Shown: positions 7,803 to 17,607 of the stretch, piece by piece | How positions within the stretch are numbered: the stretch's first letter is position 1 | Layout of the letters: each line of letters begins with the position of its first letter | Notes under the pieces: generated by a model | What the model saw: the letters and a program-made list of their open reading frames with translations, nothing else | What the model was told of the DNA's origin: nothing | Database searches by the model: none | NCBI RefSeq assembly: GCF_002929705.1 | Contig: NZ_PJIN01000001.1 | Span: 747,244-811,243 of the forward strand | Direction of reading: 5' to 3' | From: Arthrobacter sp. N199823 | Lineage (GTDB): Bacteria > Actinomycetota > Actinomycetes > Actinomycetales > Micrococcaceae | Length of the DNA: 64,000 nt | Made by a program: the position numbers and the translations under genes

Positions 7803-9203
7803 ATGATCGCTGAATTCAAACTCCCCGACCTAGGTGAGGGCCTCACCGAATCCGAGATTGTCAGCTGGCAGGTGGGTGTGGGTGACACCGTGACACTGAA
7901 CCAGGTTCTGGGCGAAGTGGAAACAGCCAAGGCAGTGGTGGAACTACCCTCGCCTTACGCTGGCGTGGTCACGGCCATCACCCACGAGCCCGGCACCATG
8001 GTGGAAGTTGGCGAAGTTATCATCGCCTTCGAGGTCTCGGCTCCAGCAGGTGCGCAAGTTTCGCCTACAACGGGAACCGCGTCCGAAGAGCAAGCTCCCA
8101 AGCGGGTACCTACGCTGGTAGGTTACGGCGCAGATCCGGAAACCTCTACCCGTCCCGCGCGGCGGGCTCGAGCAGCGGCTGGTGCCGGCAGCTCGGCCAT
8201 CAGTGACGCCCAGGCCGCTCATGCTGCTCCGACAGTGCAGCACGCTGCTCCCGTGCAGTCTGTTCCGCCCGTGCGGCCCGTGCAACTGGAGGACGCCCCT
8301 GACGTCCGGATGCAGCCGGATCGGCCCAGGTCCACGCCGCCGGTGCGCAAACTGGCGCGGGATCTGGGAATTGAGCTGGAATCACTGACGGGCACGGGGG
8401 AGCGAGGGCTGATCACCCGCGAGGACGTGGTCGCCTTTGTCGGGGACCACACGCAAGGTGCCGGGAGCCCGGTGGCGGGTGCGGCGTCGTCAGCGCAAAG
8501 CCAGCGAGAGGTGCGCACGCCCATTAAGGGAGTCCGCAAATTCATGGCTCAGGCCATGGTGGAGAGCGCCTTCACAGCTCCGCATGTTACCGAATTCCTG
8601 ACAGTTGATGTCACGGCTGGGATGGATTTCCTTGCCAAGTTGCGCACCCACAAGGAGTTCGACGGTGTGAAGGTCACCCCGCTGACGCTGGCAGCCAAAG
8701 CGGTGACCCTGGCGCTCTCGCGGCAACCGGCGCTGAACTCGCGGTGGGATCAGGAGCGGGCGGAGGTTGTCACCTACAACTACCTCAACCTGGGTATTGC
8801 CGCAGCCACGCCTCGCGGATTGCTGGTGCCCAACATCAAGGATGTTCAGGATTTGGGGCTGCGCGCGCTCGCCGTAGCGTTGGGGGACTTGGCGAAGACG
8901 GCCCGGGATGGGAAGACCCCGCCTTCGGATTTGGCGGGTGGCACCTTCTCCATTACCAACATTGGCGTGTTTGGGATCGACGCCGGTACGCCCATCTTGA
9001 ACCCGGGCGAGGCTGGCATTTTGGCCCTTGGTGCGGTGCGCCGGGTGCCGTGGGAGCACGAGGGGGGGATTGCCCTGCGGCAGGTCATGACCCTCAGCCT
9101 TTCCTTTGACCACAGGCTCGTGGACGGGGCGCAGGGATCGCGCTTCCTGGCGGATGTGGGTGCCATGATGGCTGATCCGGCCATGGCGCTGGTTCTGGGC
9201 TAA
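7803..9203 (+). CDS. bkdC: Branched-chain 2-oxoacid dehydrogenase E2
   Basis: Dihydrolipoamide acyltransferase, 466 residues. Order: one lipoyl domain (1-78; lipoyl-lysine K43 in ETAKAVVE), an Ala/Pro/Arg-rich linker, a peripheral-subunit-binding domain (about 180-215, TPPVRKLARDLGIEL), a second linker, then the catalytic domain (about 240-466) with the active-site motif DHRLVDG (catalytic H437). The ATG at 7803 begins the lipoyl domain; the open frame upstream overlaps E1 beta and is not needed. No E3 (lipoamide dehydrogenase) gene lies in the window, so E3 is presumably shared from elsewhere. Confidence 0.93.
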   Translation: MIAEFKLPDLGEGLTESEIVSWQVGVGDTVTLNQVLGEVETAKAVVELPSPYAGVVTAITHEPGTMVEVGEVIIAFEVSAPAGAQVSPTTGTASEEQAPKRVPTLVGYGADPETSTRPARRARAAAGAGSSAISDAQAAHAAPTVQHAAPVQSVPPVRPVQLEDAPDVRMQPDRPRSTPPVRKLARDLGIELESLTGTGERGLITREDVVAFVGDHTQGAGSPVAGAASSAQSQREVRTPIKGVRKFMAQAMVESAFTAPHVTEFLTVDVTAGMDFLAKLRTHKEFDGVKVTPLTLAAKAVTLALSRQPALNSRWDQERAEVVTYNYLNLGIAAATPRGLLVPNIKDVQDLGLRALAVALGDLAKTARDGKTPPSDLAGGTFSITNIGVFGIDAGTPILNPGEAGILALGAVRRVPWEHEGGIALRQVMTLSLSFDHRLVDGAQGSRFLADVGAMMADPAMALVLG

Positions 9204-9366
9204 GTCGCGGAGGGGCGGGCCTGGAGTGGCGCAGCGTGGTGCCTTAATCCGCGCTGGGGAATGGCACATGCATTGCAACCTTGAGGCTCTGGTTCCGGCG
9301 AGTCCACGGACGTATATTTGTAGTGACCCCCACTCTGGGAGCCAACTGATAAGGAGGTTGGTATCG

Positions 9367-9735
9367 ATGAAGAAGTGGAATCGCTGGCAAGATTATGTTG
9401 CCGTGATCGCGGGCTTGGTTGCTGCTCTGTCAACACTGTGGACAACTCAGGAATCCGGATCCATGGTCATGATGATTGGTTGCGGCGTCCTACTGATGGC
9501 ATCGGGAATCTGGAACCTGATGAGCCCCGGGCAGCCGGTGGCTGAATGGGTGCAGATGGTCCTCGGAGCCCTGTTGTTTATTTCCCCGTGGCTGGTTGGC
9601 TACACAACTCACATGGGTGCGGCATGGACGTCCTGGATCGCTGGTGGCGTGGCCCTGATTGTTGGGATGCTCGCACTGCAGCCCAGCATGCACGAGCGTG
9701 CCGATACCCATCACGGAGGCGCGGCAGCTCACTGA
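9367..9735 (+). CDS. SPW-repeat membrane protein
   Basis: 122-residue membrane protein with four hydrophobic segments and the SPW-repeat signature (ISPWLVGYT, preceded by a matching first half around LMSPGQPVAEW). Function is not known for this family. The start MKKWNRWQDYV is chosen because AAGGAGG lies at 9351-9357; the longer reading frame upstream has no ribosome site. It stands alone between the E2 gene and the convergent TetR gene. The 163 bases between E2 and this gene show no other feature. Confidence 0.85.
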   Translation: MKKWNRWQDYVAVIAGLVAALSTLWTTQESGSMVMMIGCGVLLMASGIWNLMSPGQPVAEWVQMVLGALLFISPWLVGYTTHMGAAWTSWIAGGVALIVGMLALQPSMHERADTHHGGAAAH

Positions 9736-9761
9736 TTCCCGTTTGGGCACCTTGGCCCAGC

Positions 9762-9829
9762 AAATGATCCCGATTCCGCCTGATGATAACGATATTTCGG
9801 TCTCATCAGGCGAAATCGGGATCATTTTT
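9762..9829. terminator. Bidirectional intrinsic terminator
   Basis: Long hairpin between two convergent genes. Arms of 25 bp at 9762-9786 and 9803-9827 differ at one position (core GATCCCGATT / AATCGGGATC), with a 16-base loop. A T-run follows on the + strand and a short one on the - strand. Confidence 0.88.
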
Positions 9830-9904
9830 GCTCGATCACCGTCACGGAGCAACAGCTCGAACGCCATCCGGGCGACGGCGTGGGGACTGATGCCCCGCCC
9901 GTGG

Positions 9905-10501
9905 CTATGTGCCGGTCAACCCCGCCCAGGCCATGGCTTCTAGCACCTGCCGGGCCGTAGCATCCCGCTCGCCGTGGATGCGCACGCTGTAAGGGGTGGA
10001 GTTGATCAGACCGAAAGCCGCATGGGCTTGCAGGCGGCGCACTGTCACGGCCCGCTCCGGAAAAAGCCTGCCCAACACCTCGACCCAGAGCTCAACGTAG
10101 GCGCGCTGCAAGGATCTCACGGCGGCCCTGTCGGCAGTGCCCAAACTGTCAAAGTCTCTGTCCTGAACCCGGATCACATCGGGCTTGTTCAATGCGAAGT
10201 CAACCTGGAAGGCCACCAGCGCTCGCAGGGAGGCACCGTCGTCGTGCGTGGCATTCAGGACTGCCCGGCCGCTGGATAAAAGGTCCTCGCTGACCTCCAC
10301 CAACAGCGCCCCGAGCAGTGCCTGTTTGCCGTCGAAGTGCCGGTATACGGCTGGCCCGCTGACTCCGGCGGCGGCTCCCAAGTCCTCGATGGAGACGCCA
10401 TTGAAACCGCGCTGGGCGAACAAGGTCGCGGCGGAGCGTAGGAGCACTGTGCGGCGTTCGGCCTTGGCTTGCGTGCGGGCTGTAGTTGGTTGTGAACTCA
10501 T
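9905..10501 (-). CDS. TetR-family repressor of the leucine operon
   Basis: TetR-family regulator, 198 residues from MSSQPTTARTQ. The N-terminal helix-turn-helix (about 15-60) contains RGFNGVSIEDLGAAAGVSGPAVYRHF. The C-terminal ligand domain is of the type found beside acyl-CoA catabolic operons in Actinobacteria (TetR_C_33-like by appearance). It is divergent from the carboxylase/acyl-CoA dehydrogenase operon. The internal ATG at 10501 is chosen over the longer frame because AGAGGGAG lies directly upstream. The ligand is probably an acyl-CoA or related intermediate; that is inference. Confidence 0.88.
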   Translation of the reverse strand: MSSQPTTARTQAKAERRTVLLRSAATLFAQRGFNGVSIEDLGAAAGVSGPAVYRHFDGKQALLGALLVEVSEDLLSSGRAVLNATHDDGASLRALVAFQVDFALNKPDVIRVQDRDFDSLGTADRAAVRSLQRAYVELWVEVLGRLFPERAVTVRRLQAHAAFGLINSTPYSVRIHGERDATARQVLEAMAWAGLTGT

Positions 10502-10537
10502 GACTCCCTCTGTGCTGGACATCACAGAATAGAAAGA

Positions 10538-10574
10538 CTAACCTGAAACTCAGTTAGTGGTTATTAACTTAGTG
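10538..10574. promoter_or_regulatory. Candidate TetR operator
   Basis: Inverted repeat ACTAAC (10538-10543) / GTTAGT (10553-10558) in the divergent gap. The hexamer TTAGTG recurs directly at 10554-10559 and 10569-10574. The position between both start codons fits joint control of the regulator and the leucine operon. Confidence 0.55.
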
Positions 10575-10601
10575 TATCGCTCACGGAGCAGATGAGGGTC
10601 G

Positions 10602-12209
10602 ATGGAGACTTTGCGGAGCCAGATAGAGCCAGCAGGGGAGGCGTTTGCGGGCAATGACGCTGCGCAGCGGGCCCTGGTGGAGGAATTGCGCGGGCATTTG
10701 CGCACCACGGCGCAGGGCGGGCCGGAAAAGTCGCGCCAGCGTCATGTCTCCCGCGGCAAGCTGCTGCCCCGGGACCGGGTGAACCACCTGCTGGATGACG
10801 GCAGCCCGTTCCTGGAGATTTCACCGCTTGCCGCACATGAGATGTACGACGGCGCGTCCCCCGGCGCCGGGGTCATCGCCGGCATCGGCGTGGTTGCGGG
10901 CCGCCACGTCATGGTCGTGTGCAACGACGCCACGGTCAAGGGCGGCACCTACTATCCGCTGACGGTCAAGAAGCATCTGCGTGCGCAGGAGATTGCGCTC
11001 GAAAACAGGCTGCCCTGTATTTATCTGGTGGATTCCGGTGGCGCGTTTCTGCCCAAGCAGGATGAGGTGTTCCCGGACAAGGAGCACTTTGGCCGGATCT
11101 TCTTCAACCAAGCCCAAATGTCGGCCCGAAAAATCCCGCAGATTGCCGCCGTCATGGGCTCCTGCACCGCGGGCGGGGCGTACATGCCGGCCATGAGCGA
11201 TGAGACAGTCATTGTGCGCAACCAGGGCACCATCTTCCTCGGCGGTCCGCCGCTCGTGAAGGCAGCCATCGGCGAGATCGTGACTGCGGAGGAGCTGGGC
11301 GGCGGCGAGGTGCACGCGGGCATCTCGGGCGTCGTGGATCATCTCGCCGAAAACGATGAGCACGCTCTGTCCATCATCCGCGACATTGTCTCCACGTTCC
11401 CGCCCAATCCGGCACCGGCCTGGGCGCTCACCGACCCGCAGGCGCCCGCCGTCGAGCCTTCAGAGCTCTACGGTGCTGTCCCCACGGACCTGAACACGCC
11501 CTATGACATCCGAGAGGTCATCGCCCGGCTGGTGGACGGCAGCAAGTTCCACGAATTCAAGAAGAACTACGGCACCACTCTGGTTACCGGATTTGCCACA
11601 CTTCATGGCCATCCGGTGGGCATCGTGGCCAACAACGGCGTGCTGTTCAGCGAATCGGCCCTGAAGGGTGCGCATTTCATCGAGTTGTGCGACCAACGAG
11701 GCATCCCGCTGATCTTCCTACAAAACCTCAACGGCTTCATGGTTGGCAAGGACTACGAACACGGCGGCATCGCCAAACACGGCGCCAAGATGGTCACCGC
11801 CGTCGCAACGGCCCGCGTGCCGAAGCTGACAGTCATTGTGGGCGGGTCCTTTGGTGCCGGCAATTACTCCATGTGCGGGCGAGCCTATAGCCCCCGTTTC
11901 CTGTGGATGTGGCCGGCGGCGCGGATCTCCGTCATGGGCGGCAACCAGGCCTCCTCCGTGTTGGCCACGGTCAAGCGAGATGCGCACGAACGCAGCGGCC
12001 ACGACTGGTCCGCCGCGGAGGAAGCCGAGTTCAAGGCTCCCATCCTGGCCCAATATGAGCACCAGGGCAGCCCCTACTATTCCACCGCCCGTCTCTGGGA
12101 CGACGGCATCATTGACCCTGCCGACACCCGCACCGTCCTGGGCCTGGCCCTAGACGTGTGCGCCAGAACCCCGCTGCCGGAGACCTCCTTCGGTCTCTTT
12201 AGGATGTGA
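10602..12209 (+). CDS. accD1: Methylcrotonyl-CoA carboxylase beta subunit
   Basis: Carboxyltransferase subunit of an acyl-CoA carboxylase, 535 residues, with two crotonase-like halves. The N-terminal [23 protein letters not shown] region and the C-terminal [14 protein letters not shown] motif are characteristic of 3-methylcrotonyl-CoA carboxylase beta rather than the propionyl-CoA enzyme. It transfers carboxyl from biotin to 3-methylcrotonyl-CoA, giving 3-methylglutaconyl-CoA in leucine breakdown. First gene of a seven-gene operon; its biotin-bearing partner starts six bases after its stop. The order matches accD1-accA1 of mycobacteria. Geranyl-CoA carboxylase is a less likely alternative. 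Confidence 0.9.
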   Translation: METLRSQIEPAGEAFAGNDAAQRALVEELRGHLRTTAQGGPEKSRQRHVSRGKLLPRDRVNHLLDDGSPFLEISPLAAHEMYDGASPGAGVIAGIGVVAGRHVMVVCNDATVKGGTYYPLTVKKHLRAQEIALENRLPCIYLVDSGGAFLPKQDEVFPDKEHFGRIFFNQAQMSARKIPQIAAVMGSCTAGGAYMPAMSDETVIVRNQGTIFLGGPPLVKAAIGEIVTAEELGGGEVHAGISGVVDHLAENDEHALSIIRDIVSTFPPNPAPAWALTDPQAPAVEPSELYGAVPTDLNTPYDIREVIARLVDGSKFHEFKKNYGTTLVTGFATLHGHPVGIVANNGVLFSESALKGAHFIELCDQRGIPLIFLQNLNGFMVGKDYEHGGIAKHGAKMVTAVATARVPKLTVIVGGSFGAGNYSMCGRAYSPRFLWMWPAARISVMGGNQASSVLATVKRDAHERSGHDWSAAEEAEFKAPILAQYEHQGSPYYSTARLWDDGIIDPADTRTVLGLALDVCARTPLPETSFGLFRM

Positions 12210-12215
12210 GCCACC

Positions 12216-14381
12216 ATGACTGAAGCTGCTGACACACCACTTTTTGACACAGTCCTTTTTGGCACCGTCCTGGTGGCCAATCGAGGAGAGATTGCCTGCC
12301 GCGTCATCGGCACTTTGCGCGCTCAGGGGATCCGTTCCGTTGCCATTTATTCAGAGGCCGACGCCGGGGCCCGCCACGTGCGCGAGGCCGATTTGGCGCT
12401 GTCTATCGGTCCCGCCGCGGCGAGTGAGAGCTACCTGAACATTGCGGCCGTCGTCGAGGCTGCCCGTGCGTCGGGTGCTCAGGCCGTGCACCCGGGCTAC
12501 GGCTTCCTGTCCGAAAACCTCGACTTCGCAAAGGCCCTGGATGCTGCCGGCATCGTCTTCATTGGGCCGAACATTGAGGCCCTGAATGTCATGGGCGACA
12601 AGATTCGCTCCAAAAACCATGTATCCGCCGCTGGCGTGCCCGTGGTGCCCGGCATCTCCGAGCCCGGGCTCACGGACGCTGACTTGATTGCGGCGGCCGC
12701 TGACATAGGCTATCCGCTGCTCATCAAGCCCTCCGCCGGTGGTGGCGGCAAGGGCATGCACAGTGTGTTCGGCGCTGAGGAACTGCCTGCCACCCTGGCC
12801 ACGGCCCGGCGCGTTGCCGCTGCGTCCTTTGGTGACGACACCCTGTTCCTGGAACGCCTCGTGGCCAACCCGCGCCATATTGAGGTGCAGATCCTCGGCG
12901 ACACCTTTGGCAGTGTCGTACACCTGGGCGAGCGAGAATGTTCGCTGCAACGCCGTCACCAAAAAGTCATCGAGGAGGCTCCCTCGCCGCTACTCTCTGG
13001 GTTGGCGGACGGATCAGCTATCCGTGCGCGGCTTGGTGCCGCAGCTTGTGCGGCAGCAGCGAGCGTCAACTACACGGGTGCGGGAACTGTGGAGTTCCTT
13101 GTCTCGGACGACCGCCCGGATGAGTTCTTCTTCATGGAGATGAACACCCGCCTGCAGGTGGAGCACCCCGTCACAGAGATGGTGGCTCGGGTGCGTGGCG
13201 AGGCACTGGACCTGGTGGCGTGGCAGCTGCGGATTGCGGCCGGGGAGAAGCTCGACTTCGGCCAGGCCGATGTCACGCTTGAGGGCCATGCTGTTGAGGC
13301 GCGTGTGTATGCGGAACAACCATCCGAGGGATTCCTGCCCGCCACCGGAACCATCGTTGGGCTAGATGAGTCTGTAGCGCTGCGCCCCGGCGTTCGTGTT
13401 GACAGCTCCTTGGTGCGGGGCCTCGAGATCACATCCAACTACGACCCCATGCTGGCCAAGGTCATCGCTTGGGGGAGCGACAGGACGCAATCGCTGGAGC
13501 GACTCGATGCCGCTTTGGCCGACTACGTGGTCCTGGGCGTTCCCACCAACGTCGAATACTTGCGCCTGCTCCTGGCCGACCCCGACGTCCGGGCTGGCCG
13601 CCTCGACACCAACCTCATTGAACGCAAACTGCCGGACATGATGTTCCGCGCGACAGGTGCCGCAGAGTATGCCGCCGCGGCATTCGCGGCACGGGTAAGT
13701 GCGGCTGCGGCCCGGAATTCCCTCGGCGGCTATCCGACCAATCGGCCGCTGGCGGCCTCGGTCTCCTTTACGCCGCCTACGGGAACACCGGCTCCTCCGC
13801 CGCTTCGACCGTGGCAAAGGAGCGACAACTGGCGGCTCGGAGACGCGGCACCCTGGCGCAGCACCTGGGCGGCACCCGGCCGCACCGGCGTGGCAACGGT
13901 CAGCGGTACGGAAGGTCTCGGCGTCGTGCGCGTCAACGGCCTGGGCGAGAGCGTCCAGGAATTGCCGGCGTCGATGGACGGCTACCAGGTTGCCGTGGCC
14001 GGGGACACCGTGTTCCTGGGATCCGGCGGGTGGAGCGTTGCGCTGGAACGCCTAGACCGTGATGCGGCCACGGCACGCATGCTGGCCGGGCTGGAACGGG
14101 AGGACGCCGCGGCCGATCCCCAACTACGCAGCCCCATGCCCGGCACAGTCACCGTGGTCAACGCCAAAACGGGGGAGCGGGTGGAGGCCGGGACCGTGCT
14201 GTTGGCGGTCGAAGCCATGAAGATGGAACACCAGATCACAGCCCCCATGGCCGGGACCGTGCACATTGGCGTCAGCGTGGGCTCGCTGGTCAAGGCGGAC
14301 CAGGTGGTTGCCACCGTAACGCCAGACGCCGGTGCACCCGCACCAGAAGACAAGTCAACAACAAGCCCTGAAGGGGAATGA
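12216..14381 (+). CDS. accA1: Methylcrotonyl-CoA carboxylase alpha subunit
   Basis: 721-residue biotin carboxylase/biotin carrier fusion. The biotin carboxylase domain occupies about residues 10-460, with the Gly-rich ATP loop GGGGKGM (about 175-181) and [15 protein letters not shown] linking BT-like region follows, then the biotinyl domain (about 635-705) with EAMKMEH, biotin-lysine K669. It carboxylates its own biotin with ATP and bicarbonate. The C-terminus is an acidic/Ser-Thr tail. The stop overlaps the acyl-CoA dehydrogenase start by ATGA. Confidence 0.92.
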   Translation: MTEAADTPLFDTVLFGTVLVANRGEIACRVIGTLRAQGIRSVAIYSEADAGARHVREADLALSIGPAAASESYLNIAAVVEAARASGAQAVHPGYGFLSENLDFAKALDAAGIVFIGPNIEALNVMGDKIRSKNHVSAAGVPVVPGISEPGLTDADLIAAAADIGYPLLIKPSAGGGGKGMHSVFGAEELPATLATARRVAAASFGDDTLFLERLVANPRHIEVQILGDTFGSVVHLGERECSLQRRHQKVIEEAPSPLLSGLADGSAIRARLGAAACAAAASVNYTGAGTVEFLVSDDRPDEFFFMEMNTRLQVEHPVTEMVARVRGEALDLVAWQLRIAAGEKLDFGQADVTLEGHAVEARVYAEQPSEGFLPATGTIVGLDESVALRPGVRVDSSLVRGLEITSNYDPMLAKVIAWGSDRTQSLERLDAALADYVVLGVPTNVEYLRLLLADPDVRAGRLDTNLIERKLPDMMFRATGAAEYAAAAFAARVSAAAARNSLGGYPTNRPLAASVSFTPPTGTPAPPPLRPWQRSDNWRLGDAAPWRSTWAAPGRTGVATVSGTEGLGVVRVNGLGESVQELPASMDGYQVAVAGDTVFLGSGGWSVALERLDRDAATARMLAGLEREDAAADPQLRSPMPGTVTVVNAKTGERVEAGTVLLAVEAMKMEHQITAPMAGTVHIGVSVGSLVKADQVVATVTPDAGAPAPEDKSTTSPEGE

Positions 14382-15547
14382 CAGTGCCAAACTTTGAACT
14401 CAACGACGAGTACCAGGCCCTCAGCGACATGGTGCGCGAATTTGCTGACACCGTGGTGGCTCCGGTCTCTGCCAAGCACGACGAGGAACATAGTTTCCCC
14501 TACGAGGTCGTGGCACAGATGGGGGAGCTGGGCCTGTTCGGCCTGCCATTCCCTGAAGAATTCGGCGGCATGGGCGGGGACTACTTTGCCCTTTCTCTAG
14601 CGCTGGAACAGTTGGGGCGGGTGGACCAGTCGGTGGCCATCACCCTCGAAGCGGGGGTGTCCTTGGGAGCCATGCCGGTGCACCGCTTCGGCACGCGGGC
14701 GCAGAAGGAGCAATGGCTGCCTGCGTTGACTAGCGGAGAGGCGCTCGCAGGCTTCGGCCTGACCGAGCCCGACGCCGGATCCGACGCCGGGGGAACCGCC
14801 ACCAAGGCCCGGCTGGAGAATGGCGAATGGGTCATTGACGGCTCCAAGCAGTTCATCACCAACTCCGGCACGTCCATCACCAAGTTCGTCACCGTCACAG
14901 CCGTCACCGGTACCTCGGAACGGGCAGATGGAAGCCTGAAGAAGGAGATTTCCACCATCATCGTGCCCAATGGGACCCCTGGTTTCACGGTGGAGAAGGC
15001 GTACAACAAGGTGGGTTGGAACGCTTCCGACACCCACCCGCTCACCTTTGCTGGTGTCCGTGTCCCAGAGGAAAACCTGCTGGGTGAGCGAGGCCGCGGC
15101 TACGCCAACTTCCTATCCATCTTGGATGAGGGGCGCATTGCCATCGCCGCCTTGGCCACCGGCGCCGCCCAAGGCTGCGTCGATGAGGCTGTTCGGTATG
15201 CCAAGGAACGCAGCGCCTTCGGCCACAACATTGGCCACTACCAGGGCATCTCCTTCAAGATCGCCCGCATGCAGTCTCGCGCCCATGTGGCCAGGCTGGC
15301 CTACTACGACGCCGCCTCACGCATGCTCGCCGGCAAGCCCTTCAAGACCGAAGCTGCCATCGCTAAGATGGTCGCAAGTGAGGCAGCCATGGATAACGCC
15401 CGGGATGCCACACAAGTATTCGGCGGTTACGGCTTCATCAACGAGTTCTCCGTAGCCCGCCACTACCGCGATTCAAAGATCCTGGAGGTTGGCGAAGGAA
15501 CCACGGAAGTCCAGCTGATGCTCATCGCCCGCGAATTGGGCCTCTAA
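14378..15547 (+). CDS. Acyl-CoA dehydrogenase, probably isovaleryl-CoA
   Basis: FAD-dependent acyl-CoA dehydrogenase, 389 residues. Standard three-domain architecture: N-terminal helical (1-120), beta domain (about 121-230; [13 protein letters not shown]), and C-terminal helical domain ending in [20 protein letters not shown]. From context it oxidises isovaleryl-CoA to 3-methylcrotonyl-CoA. The C-terminal loop reads [10 protein letters not shown], so a Glu occupies the position used in medium/short-chain enzymes, and a Glu is also present in [14 protein letters not shown] near the position used by isovaleryl-CoA dehydrogenase. Substrate assignment therefore rests on operon context. It corresponds in place to mycobacterial fadE19. 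Confidence 0.87.
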   Translation: MTVPNFELNDEYQALSDMVREFADTVVAPVSAKHDEEHSFPYEVVAQMGELGLFGLPFPEEFGGMGGDYFALSLALEQLGRVDQSVAITLEAGVSLGAMPVHRFGTRAQKEQWLPALTSGEALAGFGLTEPDAGSDAGGTATKARLENGEWVIDGSKQFITNSGTSITKFVTVTAVTGTSERADGSLKKEISTIIVPNGTPGFTVEKAYNKVGWNASDTHPLTFAGVRVPEENLLGERGRGYANFLSILDEGRIAIAALATGAAQGCVDEAVRYAKERSAFGHNIGHYQGISFKIARMQSRAHVARLAYYDAASRMLAGKPFKTEAAIAKMVASEAAMDNARDATQVFGGYGFINEFSVARHYRDSKILEVGEGTTEVQLMLIARELGL

Positions 15548-15568
15548 GCCACCCGAAAGGCACCCGCC

Positions 15569-16372
15569 ATGATCAACAAAGTAGTTGCATCCCCGGCCGC
15601 CGCAATCCACGACATTCATAACGGCGCATCGCTCGCCGTCGGCGGTTTTGGCCTGTGCGGCATCCCCGTGGCGCTCATTGGCGCCCTGCACGACGCCGGC
15701 ACCTCTGGGCTGGAGACCATTTCCAATAACTGCGGCGTAGACGATTGGGGACTTGGCATCCTGCTCAGCGACGGGCGCATCCGCCGCACCGTCTCCTCCT
15801 ATGTGGGGGAGAACAAGGAATTTGCCCGCCAGTTCCTCGCCGGTGAGCTCGAGGTGGAGCTGACCCCGCAGGGCACACTCGCGGAGAAGTTGCGGGCCGG
15901 AGGAGCTGGCATCCCTGCGTTTTACACCGCGGCAGGTGTAGGAACCCAGGTCTCCGAAGGTGGCCTGCCGCGCAAGTACGACGGCGCCGGCGGGGTTGCG
16001 ATAGCCTCGCCACCCAAGGAAGTACGCACCTTTGGGACGGCAGAGTTTGTACTGGAGGAATCGCTCACCCCGGACTTTGCGTTGGTGCACGCATGGAAGG
16101 GCGACCGCCACGGGAACCTCATCTTCCACGCCACTGCCATGAACTTCAACCCGCTGTGCGCCATGGCCGGGAAGATCACCATTGCCGAGGTGGAGGAATT
16201 AGTGGAACCGGGGGCGTTGGATCCCGAACACATCCACGTTCCCGGCATCTTCGTCCAACGCGTGGTTCACATCCCAGCAGGATCTCCCGGCAGTGAAAAG
16301 CGCATTGAAAAGCGGACCGTGCAAGCTGAACCGGACTCCGCTCCGGCTGGCACCAACGGACAGGAAGCGTAA
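15569..16372 (+). CDS. scoA: 3-oxoacid CoA-transferase subunit A
   Basis: CoA-transferase family I alpha subunit, 267 residues, with the GGFGLCGIP motif (about residues 26-34) and the N-terminal fold typical of ScoA/AtoD. With the next gene it moves CoA from succinyl-CoA to acetoacetate, the last activation step of leucine degradation, yielding acetoacetyl-CoA for thiolysis. It is about 30 residues longer at the C-terminus than typical ScoA. That tail is charged and low-complexity ([21 protein letters not shown]). Confidence 0.92.
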   Translation: MINKVVASPAAAIHDIHNGASLAVGGFGLCGIPVALIGALHDAGTSGLETISNNCGVDDWGLGILLSDGRIRRTVSSYVGENKEFARQFLAGELEVELTPQGTLAEKLRAGGAGIPAFYTAAGVGTQVSEGGLPRKYDGAGGVAIASPPKEVRTFGTAEFVLEESLTPDFALVHAWKGDRHGNLIFHATAMNFNPLCAMAGKITIAEVEELVEPGALDPEHIHVPGIFVQRVVHIPAGSPGSEKRIEKRTVQAEPDSAPAGTNGQEA

Positions 16373-16374
16373 CC

Positions 16375-17028
16375 ATGGCACTCACACGTAACGAGCTCGC
16401 TGCTCGGGTGGCACAGGAGCTGCACAACGGGCAGTACGTGAACTTGGGGATTGGCATGCCCACGCTCATCCCCAACTTCATCCCCGCAGGGGTGGAGGTG
16501 GTGCTGCACTCTGAGAACGGGATTCTGGGGACAGGGCCCTATCCTGCCGAGTCCGACGTCGACCCTGATCTGATCAATGCCGGCAAGGAAACCGTCACCG
16601 TCAATAAGGGGGCCGCGTTCTTTGACTCGGCGCTCTCCTTTGGCATGGTCCGCGGGGGCCATGTGGATGTCGCGGTACTGGGCGCCATGCAGGTCGCGGC
16701 CAATGGAGACCTGGCTAACTGGATGATCCCTGGCAAGATGGTCAAGGGCATGGGCGGTGCCATGGACCTGGTGTTTGGCGCCAAGAAGCTCATTGTCATG
16801 ATGGAACACACGGATAGGGATGGCAATCCCAAGATTGTCTCCGAGTGCACCTTGCCGCTGACCGGGAAAGGGTGTGTGGACTTAATCGTGACGGACCTGG
16901 CTGTTATTGAGGTGACAGCCGATGGACTCGTTTTGAAGGAGCTGGCCCCAGATGTCACAGTGGAGCAGATTGTTGCCGCCACGGGAGCCCCGCTGAACCT
17001 GGAGATGCATGATGTGGACAACGTATGA
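16375..17028 (+). CDS. scoB: 3-oxoacid CoA-transferase subunit B
   Basis: CoA-transferase family I beta subunit, 217 residues. The catalytic glutamate is E47 in the conserved SENGILG motif. It begins two bases after the A subunit stop and ends in an ATGA overlap with the MaoC-domain gene, so it is part of the same transcript. Acetoacetate is the expected acyl acceptor. Use of itaconate or another dicarboxylate cannot be excluded. Confidence 0.92.
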   Translation: MALTRNELAARVAQELHNGQYVNLGIGMPTLIPNFIPAGVEVVLHSENGILGTGPYPAESDVDPDLINAGKETVTVNKGAAFFDSALSFGMVRGGHVDVAVLGAMQVAANGDLANWMIPGKMVKGMGGAMDLVFGAKKLIVMMEHTDRDGNPKIVSECTLPLTGKGCVDLIVTDLAVIEVTADGLVLKELAPDVTVEQIVAATGAPLNLEMHDVDNV

Positions 17029-17591
17029 ATGAGGAAAACGAAGGCCACCCCAAGGACCATAAGGTGCACGCTGCCCCTGCCCAATCCGCAACTTCGGATC
17101 GGGAATCTCAGGAACCCCGGGTAGTGATGCAGCGCGGGCTGTACTTTGATGAGTTACAGATCGGTACGGTGTACCAGCACCGGCCCGGGCGCACGATGAC
17201 GGAGGCAGATAACGTCCTGTTCACCACCATGACCATGAACACCCAAGCCCTGCATCTGGACGCTGCGTGGAGTGCCCAGCAGCCCTTTGGCCAAAGGCTC
17301 ATGAACTCCATGTTCACGCTCTCCACCATGGTGGGACAGTCCGTAGCCCAGCTGACCCAGGGCACCATCGTGGCCCAGCTGGGCATGAGCGATATTTCCT
17401 TCCCGCACCCGCTGTTTCACGGCGATACCCTGTACACCGAGACGGTGGTGACGGAGAAGCGGCTCTCGGAATCCCGGCCGGGGCAGGGGATTGTGGTGAT
17501 GGAACACATCGGACGGAACCAATCCGGCGTCGTGGTTGGAAAAGCCAGCCGAACAGCACTTTTTTGGCTCAAGCCAACCGATCAACACTAA
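17025..17591 (+). CDS. MaoC-domain R-specific enoyl-CoA hydratase
   Basis: 188-residue MaoC-like hot-dog protein. The hydratase core covers about residues 40-180, with [10 protein letters not shown] and [10 protein letters not shown] resembling the catalytic Asp/His region of bacterial R-hydratases. Residues 1-34 are polar and possibly disordered; a start at the internal GTG/ATG just before MQRGLYFDE is an alternative. In the matching M. tuberculosis operon the homologous gene (Rv2499c) lies beside the CitE-like lyase Rv2498c. There it is reported to hydrate itaconyl-CoA or methylglutaconyl-CoA with R stereochemistry. Here it would replace the crotonase-type 3-methylglutaconyl-CoA hydratase, which is absent from the operon. 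Confidence 0.85.
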   Translation: MNEENEGHPKDHKVHAAPAQSATSDRESQEPRVVMQRGLYFDELQIGTVYQHRPGRTMTEADNVLFTTMTMNTQALHLDAAWSAQQPFGQRLMNSMFTLSTMVGQSVAQLTQGTIVAQLGMSDISFPHPLFHGDTLYTETVVTEKRLSESRPGQGIVVMEHIGRNQSGVVVGKASRTALFWLKPTDQH

Positions 17592-17607
17592 GGAGTTCAC
17601 CATTTCT